This document shows, piece by piece, positions 1 to 5,990 of a stretch of DNA of 11,438 bases. Location of the stretch: NCBI GenBank assembly GCA_020629995.1, contig JAHDCH010000071.1, positions 1 to 11,438 of the forward strand. The letters are read 5' to 3'. Position 1 is the first letter of the stretch; the number at the start of each line of letters is the position of its first letter. The stretch is from Pseudaestuariivita sp. GTDB lineage: Bacteria > Pseudomonadota > Alphaproteobacteria > Rhodobacterales > Rhodobacteraceae. The notes beneath the pieces were generated by a model. It had not been told where the DNA came from. It searched no databases and saw only the letters and a program-made list of their open reading frames with translations. The position numbers and the translations under genes are program-made.

Positions 1-177
1 ATGCTCGCCCGTGTGACCGACGCGACCTTGCAGATCTATGGCGGCATGGGCCTGATGAATGACTTTCCCATCGAACGCTTCTGGCGCGATGCCCGGGTCG
101 AGCGCATCTGGGACGGCACGTCGGAAATCCAGCGGCATATCATCTCGCGCAGCCTTTTGCGCCCGCTTGGGGCCTGA
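1..177 (+). CDS. Acyl-CoA dehydrogenase, C-terminal fragment (5' end outside window)
   Basis: The first frame is open from base 1 to a TGA at 175-177 and gives 58 residues. They match the last part of acyl-CoA dehydrogenases: the QIYGGMGLMNDFPIERFWRD segment, then an ARVERIWDGTSEIQ motif and a short C-terminal helix. In this FAD family these residues contact the flavin of the neighbouring subunit and close the fold. The ATG at base 1 is almost certainly an internal methionine, since family members are about 380 residues long. The next genes are an acyl-CoA synthetase and a CaiD-type hydratase, so the substrate could be a trimethylammonium acyl-CoA (a CaiA-like role, e.g. butyrobetainyl/crotonobetainyl-CoA). 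That role is inferred from position only; the fragment cannot separate CaiA from general acyl-CoA dehydrogenases. Confidence 0.9.
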   Translation: MLARVTDATLQIYGGMGLMNDFPIERFWRDARVERIWDGTSEIQRHIISRSLLRPLGA

Positions 178-198
178 GGTGCGCAGGAAGATTTTAAT

Positions 199-231
199 GC
201 CTTCGGCGAGGATATTTTCAGCCAGAAGAAG
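199..231 (+). repeat. Left arm of 33-nt inverted repeat pair
   Basis: This 33-nt stretch contains the core GGATATTTTCAGCCAGAAGA. It is matched at 30 of 33 positions by the reverse complement of 369-401. It begins 21 nt after the acyl-CoA dehydrogenase stop. Its form (GC-rich start, then GATATTTT, then a purine-rich AGAAGAAG end) resembles a motif I recall as scattered between genes in Rhodobacteraceae genomes. The identity between arms is seen directly; the family assignment is from memory. Confidence 0.7.
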
Positions 232-252
232 GCCCATCCGCCCAAGGGTCCA

Positions 253-280
253 CCCCCGGGTGCGATTTGCGTTCCGGGGG
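253..280. other. GC-rich hairpin in the spacer between the inverted repeats
   Basis: CCCCCGG at 253-259 pairs with CCGGGGG at 274-280 across a 14-nt loop. No T-run follows on either strand, so it is not a standard intrinsic terminator. It lies inside the 137-nt spacer between the two repeat arms and may be part of that composite element or help end transcription of the upstream gene. Confidence 0.4.
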
Positions 281-368
281 CTTCTCCTGGCGCGGTCATC
301 GGCGTCCCCGCCTGTACCGCACCGGCAACTTGCAGCAATGTGGTTAATGTCTGGTTACCGTGGGTCGT

Positions 369-401
369 CTTCTTCTGGCTCAAAATATCCCCGCCGGAGG
401 C
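369..401 (-). repeat. Right arm of 33-nt inverted repeat pair
   Basis: The reverse complement of this segment repeats 199-231 with three substitutions and no gaps. On the minus strand it reads through GGCGGGGATATTTTGAGCCA into AGAAGAAG. It ends 34 nt before the start of the CoA ligase gene, so it lies in that gene's leader unless transcription starts later. No target-site duplication is evident outside the arms. Confidence 0.7.
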
Positions 402-422
402 TCCTTCCGTTTGGGACTGCGC

Positions 423-428
423 AGGGGG
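423..428 (+). promoter_or_regulatory. Ribosome binding site fixing the CoA ligase start
   Basis: AGGGGG lies 7 nt before the ATG at 436. This supports 436 over the in-frame upstream ATG at 340, whose extra 32 residues would be translated through the repeat arm at 369-401 and have no family counterpart. Confidence 0.7.
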
Positions 429-435
429 TGGCCTG

Positions 436-2469
436 ATGACGCGTGACCTTTCGCGCCTGTTTGCGCCGCGATCTGTTGCCGTGGTCGGCGGCGGGGCGTG
501 GTGCGCGAACGTGATCGGTGCGCTGCAGCGGTTCGGGTTTGAGGGGGCGATCTGGCCGGTGCATCCCTCGCGGCCCGAAGTCGGCGGGCTGCCGGCGGTG
601 CCGTCGGTTGCTGATCTGCCGGGCGCTCCGGATGCCGCTTTTGTCGGGGTCAATCACAGGGCCACGCTTGATGTTGTTGCCGATCTGGCGCGGGCCGGGG
701 CAGGCGGGGCCATCGCCTTTGCCAGCGGCTTTGGCGAGGTCGAAGACGCAGAGGCCCAAGAGCGTCAGGCGCGGCTTGTGGCGGCGGCGGGCGACATGCC
801 GGTCATCGGACCGAACTGCTATGGGTTCGTGAACGCGCTGGACCGGGTTGCACTTTGGCCGGACCAACACGGGTTGGAGCCGGTGCAGCGCGGTGTGGCG
901 ATCCTGACCCAATCATCGAACATTGCGATCAACCTCACCATGCAAGCGCGCGGGCTGCCGATTGCCGCCATCGTCACGGTTGGAAATCAGGCGCAGTTGG
1001 GCCTGGCCGAGCTGGGCATGGCGCTGCTGGATGATCCGCGCATCACCGCGCTGGGGCTGCATATCGAAGGCATCGGCGATCTGCCCGCGTTCGAACGGCT
1101 CGCGGGCGAGGCGCGCAGGCTGGGCAAGCGGATCGTGGTGATCAAGGCCGGACGCTCGGCCGCGGCGCAGGCGGCCACCCTGTCGCACACCGCATCTCTT
1201 GCGGGCAGCAGCGCCGGTGCGTCGGCGTTGTTTGTGCGCCTGGGCTGCGCCGAGGCGGACACGTTGGCGGTGTTTCTTGAAACGCTCAAGCTGTTTCACG
1301 TTCTGGGCGCTGTGCCTGAGGGTCCGATTGCGTCGATGTCCTGTTCGGGCGGCGAGGCCAGCCTGATCGCCGACACTGCCGACCGCGTTGGCAGGCTGGT
1401 CTGGCAAGACCTGACGCAGCAGCAGCGCGGCGATCTGCAAGCGGCGCTTGGGCCGCGTGTGACAATCGCCAACCCCCTGGATTACCACACGTATATCTGG
1501 AACGACGTGCCCGCGATGACGGCGGCCTATGCTGCGATGATGCGCGGGCCGCAGGCGCTGACCTGTCTTGTGGCCGACTTTCCCTGCGCGCGGCGGGCCG
1601 ACCCAGCGGATTGGCAGTGCATCGTCGAGGCGGCCCAGGAGGCGCAGGCGCAGACGGGTGGGCGGCTTGCCTTGGTGTCGACGTTGCCCGAAACCATGCC
1701 GGACGATGTGGCTCAGCGCTGTCATGCCGCGGGGATCGTGACGCTTGCCGGGATGGAAGAGGGGATGCGCGCGATCCGGCTTGCCATGACGGGCGTGCCG
1801 CAGCCAGAGCCCGCAGTGCTGACAGCGCCGGCGCCGCACGGCGCAAGCCTGCTGGACGAAAGCGCTGGCAAGGACTGGCTGGCCGCCGCCGGGATCGCCG
1901 TTCCGGCGCGTGCGTCGGGCGCAGCGGATGCGGTGGTCCGCGCCGCGCAAGGGATGACCGGGCCGCTGGTGCTCAAGGGCCTTGGGCTGGCGCACAAATC
2001 CGAGGCGGGCGCGGTGGTGCTTGGCCTGGGTCCAACGGGCGTCGCGCAGGCGGCGGCCCGGATCGATGCAGAGCGGTTCCTGGTCGAAGAACAGATCACG
2101 GATACCGTGGCCGAGGTTCTGGTCGGCGTGGTCCGCGACCCGGCGCATGGCTTTGTTCTGACGCTGGGGGCGGGGGGCGTGCTGACCGAAATCTGGCGCG
2201 ATACGGTTTCGCTGCTGGTGCCTGCCTCGCGCGATGCGGTTGACGCGGCGCTCGACAGGCTCAAGATCGGGCCTGTGCTGCGCGGTTTTCGCGGACGCCC
2301 CGCAGCTGACAGGGACGCGCTGCTGGATGCGGTCATGGCCTTGCAGGCCGCGGTGACCGCCGAGGCAGCAACGCTGGAAGAGGTTGAGATAAACCCGTTG
2401 ATCGTGACGCCCGGGCGCGCGGTGGCGGTGGATGTGCTGATCAGGCAGGGGAGAGCCGCCAATGAGTGA
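436..2469 (+). CDS. NDP-forming acyl-CoA synthetase (acetate--CoA ligase family, fused alpha-beta)
   Basis: The 677-residue product has the layout of single-chain NDP-forming acyl-CoA synthetases. A Rossmann CoA-binding domain occupies about residues 8-110 (RSVAVVGGG near the start), followed by succinyl-CoA-ligase-like domains with GPNCYG at 125-130 and a LSHTASLAG motif whose His251 fits the phosphohistidine of this family. A C-terminal ATP-grasp domain spans about 470-670 (LKGLGLAHKSEAG at 514-526, GAGGVLTEIWRD near 578-589, EINPLIV at 651-657). The family makes acyl-CoA from a carboxylic acid and CoA with ATP hydrolysed to ADP and phosphate. The glycine usual after SHT is alanine here. 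The gene overlaps the CaiD-like gene by 8 nt, so it probably activates the acid that the dehydratase and dehydrogenase then process. The true substrate (carnitine, crotonobetaine, butyrobetaine or other) cannot be read from sequence. Confidence 0.85.
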   Translation: MTRDLSRLFAPRSVAVVGGGAWCANVIGALQRFGFEGAIWPVHPSRPEVGGLPAVPSVADLPGAPDAAFVGVNHRATLDVVADLARAGAGGAIAFASGFGEVEDAEAQERQARLVAAAGDMPVIGPNCYGFVNALDRVALWPDQHGLEPVQRGVAILTQSSNIAINLTMQARGLPIAAIVTVGNQAQLGLAELGMALLDDPRITALGLHIEGIGDLPAFERLAGEARRLGKRIVVIKAGRSAAAQAATLSHTASLAGSSAGASALFVRLGCAEADTLAVFLETLKLFHVLGAVPEGPIASMSCSGGEASLIADTADRVGRLVWQDLTQQQRGDLQAALGPRVTIANPLDYHTYIWNDVPAMTAAYAAMMRGPQALTCLVADFPCARRADPADWQCIVEAAQEAQAQTGGRLALVSTLPETMPDDVAQRCHAAGIVTLAGMEEGMRAIRLAMTGVPQPEPAVLTAPAPHGASLLDESAGKDWLAAAGIAVPARASGAADAVVRAAQGMTGPLVLKGLGLAHKSEAGAVVLGLGPTGVAQAAARIDAERFLVEEQITDTVAEVLVGVVRDPAHGFVLTLGAGGVLTEIWRDTVSLLVPASRDAVDAALDRLKIGPVLRGFRGRPAADRDALLDAVMALQAAVTAEAATLEEVEINPLIVTPGRAVAVDVLIRQGRAANE

Positions 2470-3256
2470 CCCGCAAACCGATGCGTTGAACGTGGTGCGC
2501 GATGGCGCGGTGCTGGAAGTGACGCTGGACCGTCCCAAGGCCAATGCCATCGATCTGGAGACCAGCCGCGCCATGGGTGCGGTGTTCGCCGCCTTTCGCG
2601 ACGATCCCGACCTGCGCGTTGCGATCCTGACAGGCGGCGGAGAGAAGTTCTTTTGTGCCGGCTGGGATCTCAAGGCGGCGGCGGATGGCGACGCGGTGGA
2701 TGGCGATTATGGCGTCGGCGGCTTTGGCGGCCTGCAAGAGCTGCGCGGCATGAACAAACCGGTGATTGCCGCGATCAACGGCATCTGTTGTGGCGGCGGG
2801 CTCGAACTGGCGCTGTCAGCCGACATCCTGATCGCTGCCGATCATGCGTCATTCGCGCTGCCTGAAATCCGGTCCGGCACGGTGGCGGATGCGGCCAGCG
2901 TCAAGCTGCCCAAGCGCATTCCCTATCACATCGCCATGGAGATGCTGCTGACCGGGCGCTGGATCGACAGCGAAGAGGCGGCCCGTTGGGGCATGATCAA
3001 CCGGGTTGTGCCTGCCGCTGATCTGATGGCCGAGGCGCGTGCGACGGCGGCGCTGCTCGCCTCGGGGCCGCCGCTGGTCTACGCCGCGATCAAGGAGGTC
3101 GTGCGCGAAGCCGAAGCGCTGACGTTCCAGGACGCGATGAACAGGATCACCAAACGGCAGTTTGCCACCGTAGATCACCTTTATGCCTCCGAAGACCAGC
3201 TGGAAGGCGCGCGGGCCTTTGCCGAAAAACGCGATCCAGTCTGGAAGGGAAAATGA
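2462..3256 (+). CDS. caiD: Carnitinyl-CoA dehydratase-like crotonase
   Basis: The 264-residue protein aligns end to end with E. coli CaiD (261 residues). Shared blocks include LDRPKANAID near residue 22, EKFFCAGWDLKAAA at 61-74 (oxyanion/CoA site), the GGGLELALSAD segment, SFALPE, and an identical RDPVWKG tail. The two acidic residues placed like the catalytic pair of CaiD are present: Glu115 after GGGL and Glu135 in SFALPE. CaiD reversibly dehydrates L-carnitinyl-CoA to crotonobetainyl-CoA in the cytoplasm. A deviation follows the second Glu: the usual GIVPDSGG loop reads GTVADAASV, so substrate preference may differ. The start has an AGGGGAG site 8 nt upstream (2447-2453) and overlaps the preceding stop by 8 nt, which implies translational coupling. 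A different trimethylammonium or short-chain hydroxyacyl-CoA substrate remains possible. Confidence 0.85.
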   Translation: MSDPQTDALNVVRDGAVLEVTLDRPKANAIDLETSRAMGAVFAAFRDDPDLRVAILTGGGEKFFCAGWDLKAAADGDAVDGDYGVGGFGGLQELRGMNKPVIAAINGICCGGGLELALSADILIAADHASFALPEIRSGTVADAASVKLPKRIPYHIAMEMLLTGRWIDSEEAARWGMINRVVPAADLMAEARATAALLASGPPLVYAAIKEVVREAEALTFQDAMNRITKRQFATVDHLYASEDQLEGARAFAEKRDPVWKGK

Positions 3257-3274
3257 TCACCAGGGCCAATCAAT

Positions 3275-3302
3275 CGCCCGGCCAAAAAGATCGCGCCGGG
3301 CG
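3275..3302. other. GC hairpin just after caiD
   Basis: CGCCCGGC (3275-3282) pairs perfectly with GCCGGGCG (3295-3302) across a 12-nt loop, 18 nt after the caiD stop. No T-run follows on the + strand, so it is not a typical intrinsic terminator. It may protect the mRNA 3' end or act with Rho. Confidence 0.4.
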
Positions 3303-3338
3303 CGGAACGGATCTGGGGATCAATCGTTAAACTTCAAA

Positions 3339-3367
3339 TAACAAAAACGCCCGCGCGAGGCGGGCGT
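3339..3367 (-). terminator. Intrinsic terminator of the mepK-like gene
   Basis: Read on the minus strand, ACGCCCGC and GCGGGCGT (3347-3367) form a perfect 8-bp stem with a 5-nt loop. The stem runs into a T-rich tract (TTTTTGTTATTTG, the complement of the A-rich 3335-3347 stretch). It begins 30 nt after the stop of the minus-strand gene at 3398, which is the standard arrangement. Confidence 0.85.
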
Positions 3368-3397
3368 GTGTTACCGTCTTTGCATCGGGTCCAGCGC

Positions 3398-3964
3398 TTA
3401 TCTTCCCCAGACGCGCACCGGGCCGCAGTCCATATGGACAAAGTTCGATTTGGAATATTTGCCAACGCCGCCGCCGTTGCACGCACCTGCCGCGCGGGCC
3501 ATCTGGCCGACCGACCGCGAGTTCATGCGCAGATCAGCCGCCTGGGCCTTCATGTGCAGCGAATTCTTGGCCACGCCTTTCGACCGGGCGCGCAGCATCG
3601 CGTTTGTCTCGGGGCTGCGGTAGCCGGACAACAGCATGTAAGGCTCGTTCGCGTCCATCAGGTTGTGGGCGGCGGCCATGATGTCGATCGTGCGCAGATC
3701 GACAGCCTTGACCTTGTTGTTGCGCCAGTCGCGCATGAAACGGTTCACCTCGGTCACGGCGTCTTTGATATAGTCGCCTTCGACCCAGTAGATCATGTCG
3801 ATCCGCTCACCCGTGCGGCCGGACATCATCTTGATCCGCCGCACATCGCCTGCGCCGCGCAGAAAGCCTGCTGCATTTGTGTAAGTCGGTGCTGCGGTTA
3901 CCAAGGTGGCTGCGAAAGCCCCAATTACACCGCGCCGCGTGAAGCCGCTTGCTGTCTTTGTCAT
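3398..3964 (-). CDS. mepK: MepK/YcbK-type murein endopeptidase (DUF882, M15-like), Tat-exported
   Basis: The 188-residue product matches E. coli MepK (YcbK, 182 residues) along its length. It has a twin-arginine leader (FTRRGVIGAF near residue 8, a hydrophobic stretch, then AAPTYTNAA), a LLSGYRSPETN block at 111-121, RARSKGVAKNSLH, and NFVHMDCGP near the end. The probable zinc ligands His137, Asp144 and His177 are all present, at the spacing of the E. coli enzyme. In E. coli this family is a periplasmic endopeptidase able to cut 3-3 (mDAP-mDAP) cross-links. Here the metal motif reads SLHMKAQAAD, with alanine in place of the glycine in the E. coli SYHTKGQAMD; metal residues are untouched, so I expect activity. 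The gene diverges from the L,D-transpeptidase gene. It has a weak Shine-Dalgarno region and its own terminator, so it is probably monocistronic. Confidence 0.85.
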   Translation of the reverse strand: MTKTASGFTRRGVIGAFAATLVTAAPTYTNAAGFLRGAGDVRRIKMMSGRTGERIDMIYWVEGDYIKDAVTEVNRFMRDWRNNKVKAVDLRTIDIMAAAHNLMDANEPYMLLSGYRSPETNAMLRARSKGVAKNSLHMKAQAADLRMNSRSVGQMARAAGACNGGGVGKYSKSNFVHMDCGPVRVWGR

Positions 3965-4041
3965 ATCAGCGTCGTGTCCCGTCGCTTGCCTGGTCCCGGA
4001 TTTTCCCGGGTTTCTGCCATCTCATCCCCAGATGCACGCAC

Positions 4042-4070
4042 TGTATGGCACATCACGAATCGTATCCCAA
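4042..4070 (-). promoter_or_regulatory. Candidate promoter for mepK
   Basis: On the minus strand TTGGGA (4065-4070) and CATACA (4042-4047) are separated by 17 nt. They match the sigma-70 consensus at 4/6 and 3/6 positions. The -10 element lies 77 nt before the mepK start. This is a weak match and an inference only. Confidence 0.25.
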
Positions 4071-4299
4071 GCCCAATTAACCTCGAGTTTTAACCATCAA
4101 GGGGAGATCGGCAGGAATATGCTCAAATACCGGTGATTTCTGCCCGAGGGTGATATTGTTGCGCCACTGGGCCACAAAAACCACATCTGGTGGTCCGAAA
4201 GGGCCTGATGTGATTGGACATGCCGGGCGCGATTGCGGACACGGGGTGCCATGAGGAAGTGCGCCGCCATTTTGCTGTACGGTTCGCGGCGCTTCGAGT

Positions 4300-4305
4300 G
4301 GGGGA
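4300..4305 (+). promoter_or_regulatory. Ribosome binding site fixing the ldtD start
   Basis: GGGGGA lies 7 nt before the ATG at 4313. It favours that codon over the in-frame ATGs at 4214 and 4325. Starting at 4313 also places a normal signal peptide at the N-terminus. Confidence 0.65.
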
Positions 4306-4312
4306 CTATATT

Positions 4313-5959
4313 ATGACGACACGGATGATTGTCCGGGCCGGCACCTTTTCGTTGATGGGCGTGATGCGCGCCATGGCGGCTCTGGTGCTTGCCGCAACCC
4401 TGGCCTTTTGGCTTCCGGCGCCTGCCAGCGCCCAGGTCACGGCCTTCAAACAGGCTCTGGCCGAAGCGGCGGCCAGCGACAAGGACCTGTCCGCCTTCTA
4501 CAAGGCCAACAAGTTCAAACCCATCTGGGTGGGGCGGGGCGGCAAGGACCGCGCGCGCCGCGAGGCGCTGATCCGCGCGATCGGCCAGTCGCAGATGCAC
4601 GGCCTGCCGCAGCCGAAATACCAGATGGACGCGCTGATGGCGCGGATGAAGTCGGTCAAGGGCCCGCAGGCGCGCGCCCAGCTCGAGGTCGACATCTCGC
4701 GCATGTATCTCGACTATGCGACCGATATTCAGACCGGCGCGATCAACCCGCGCAAGATCGACCCCACCTTCATGGTGCGTGCGGTGCCGTATCGCAGCCG
4801 CGTGTCGTACCTGACCAATCTGGCCAAATCCAATCCCAAGGGGTTCTTCAAGGCGCTGGCGCCCAAATCGCCGGAATACGCGCGCCTGCTCAAGGCCAAG
4901 CTGCAAATGGAAAAGCAGCTGGCCCGTGGCGGCTATGGCCCCAAGGTGCCGGCAAAATCGCTGAAACCCGGCGCATCGGGCAACGCGGTCGTTGCGCTGC
5001 GCAACCGTCTGGTGGCGATGGGCTACATGAAACGGTCGGCCACATCGACTTATGACAGCGCGCTGACCGGCGCGGTTCAGCAATTCCAGCTGGCGCATGG
5101 GCTGACCGCCGATGGCGTTGCCGGTCCCGGCACGCTGGCCGAAATCAACCAGCCGCTTGAAAAGCGCCTGCAATCGGTGATCGTCGCCATGGAGCGCGAG
5201 CGCTGGATGAACCTGCCCGAGGGGCGCGGCAAGCGCCACATCCTGGTCAACATCCCCGATTTCACGGCCAAGATCATGGACGGGGACAAGGTGACCTTTG
5301 AAACCGTCTCGGTCGTGGGCAAGCACGATCCCGACCGCGAGACGCCCGAATTTTCGGACGTGATGGAGTTCATGGTGATCAACCCGTCGTGGTATGTGCC
5401 GCGCTCGATCGCGACGCGTGAATACCTGCCGCAGCTGCGCCGCAACCCCAACGCCGTGCGCCATCTGGAAATCACCGACAGCAAGGGCCGCAAGGTCAAC
5501 CGCAACGCGGTGAACTTTGCGCAATACACCGAAAAGACATTCCCCTTTTCGATGCGCCAGCCGCCCAGCCGGGGCAACGCGCTGGGTCTGGTCAAGTTCA
5601 TGTTCCCGAACAAGCACAACATCTACCTGCACGACACGCCGGCCAAGAACCTGTTCAGCCGCGAACGCCGCGACTTCAGCCATGGCTGCGTGCGTCTGGG
5701 CAAGCCGTTCGAATTTGCCTATGCGCTGCTCGCCAAGCAGGAGAGCAACCCCGAGGCTTATTTCCAGTCGATCCTGAAAACCGGGACCGAACGGCGGGTG
5801 AACCTCAAACAGGACGTGCCCGTGCACATCATCTACCGCACGGCCTACACCACGCCCAAGGGCGCTCTGCAATTCCGCCGCGACGTCTACGGCAGAGATG
5901 CGCGCGTCTTTGGTGCGCTGCAACGGGCCGGGGTTTCGCTGCGCGCCGTTCAGGGCTAA
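4313..5959 (+). CDS. ldtD: L,D-transpeptidase, LdtD/YcbB type
   Basis: The 548-residue protein begins with a long signal peptide (hydrophobic AALVLAATLAFWLPA, probable cleavage after ASA at residue 40). An N-terminal scaffold region follows (about 42-200), then a peptidoglycan-binding domain at about 215-279 (LKPGASGNAVVALRNRL, ending in ADGVAGPGTLAEIN) and a YkuD catalytic domain at about 310-500. The catalytic motif is intact: His440 in IYLHD and SHGCVRL with Cys459 as nucleophile. The order matches E. coli LdtD (615 residues), a periplasmic enzyme that forms 3-3 mDAP-mDAP cross-links, which resist most beta-lactams. The start at 4313 is preferred because of its ribosome site. The gene diverges from a mepK homologue and is followed by lpxD after 31 nt, so it probably heads an envelope operon. 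It could instead attach lipoproteins or other ligands, as other YkuD enzymes do, but domain order favours the YcbB class. Confidence 0.88.
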   Translation: MTTRMIVRAGTFSLMGVMRAMAALVLAATLAFWLPAPASAQVTAFKQALAEAAASDKDLSAFYKANKFKPIWVGRGGKDRARREALIRAIGQSQMHGLPQPKYQMDALMARMKSVKGPQARAQLEVDISRMYLDYATDIQTGAINPRKIDPTFMVRAVPYRSRVSYLTNLAKSNPKGFFKALAPKSPEYARLLKAKLQMEKQLARGGYGPKVPAKSLKPGASGNAVVALRNRLVAMGYMKRSATSTYDSALTGAVQQFQLAHGLTADGVAGPGTLAEINQPLEKRLQSVIVAMERERWMNLPEGRGKRHILVNIPDFTAKIMDGDKVTFETVSVVGKHDPDRETPEFSDVMEFMVINPSWYVPRSIATREYLPQLRRNPNAVRHLEITDSKGRKVNRNAVNFAQYTEKTFPFSMRQPPSRGNALGLVKFMFPNKHNIYLHDTPAKNLFSRERRDFSHGCVRLGKPFEFAYALLAKQESNPEAYFQSILKTGTERRVNLKQDVPVHIIYRTAYTTPKGALQFRRDVYGRDARVFGALQRAGVSLRAVQG

Positions 5960-5990
5960 GTCTCGGGCCAAACGTCTAGGATTTGGCCCG

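Larger units (their letters stand above)
3965..4312. promoter_or_regulatory. 348-bp divergent control region between mepK and ldtD
   Basis: This gene-free stretch must hold the promoters of both diverging cell-wall genes. I see two direct TTAACC copies at 4077-4082 and 4090-4095, 13 nt apart start to start. I also see a small ACCAC/GTGGT hairpin at 4180-4194 and a candidate minus-strand promoter (separate entry). No convincing -35/-10 pair is visible for ldtD. No small gene with a ribosome site and family resemblance was found. The AT-rich core around 4075-4100 stands out from the GC-rich surroundings and is the likeliest place for transcription factor or polymerase binding. Confidence 0.5.

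Noticed and set aside
199..401. Insertion sequence or CRISPR from the repeat arms
   Set aside because: There are only two arms in inverted orientation, no transposase, no target duplication and no regular spacers.
340..435. Extended start of the CoA ligase at ATG 340
   Set aside because: The extra 32 residues run through a repeat arm, have no family counterpart and lack a ribosome site; ATG 436 has AGGGGG at the right distance.
36..653. Open frames spanning the 178-435 intergenic region
   Set aside because: They cross the acyl-CoA dehydrogenase end, the repeats and the ligase start, with proline/arginine-rich products and no ribosome site.
913..2673. Long open frame opposite the CoA ligase
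   Set aside because: Its composition is typical of an antisense GC shadow and it crosses the ligase-caiD junction without any recognisable domain.
4214..4312. Extended start of ldtD at ATG 4214
   Set aside because: It would place 33 charged residues before the signal peptide. ATG 4313 has a good ribosome site and gives a normal export signal.
5898..5990. Extended start of lpxD at ATG 5898
   Set aside because: It overlaps the end of ldtD in another frame, and LpxD homologues start at the residue encoded at 5991.
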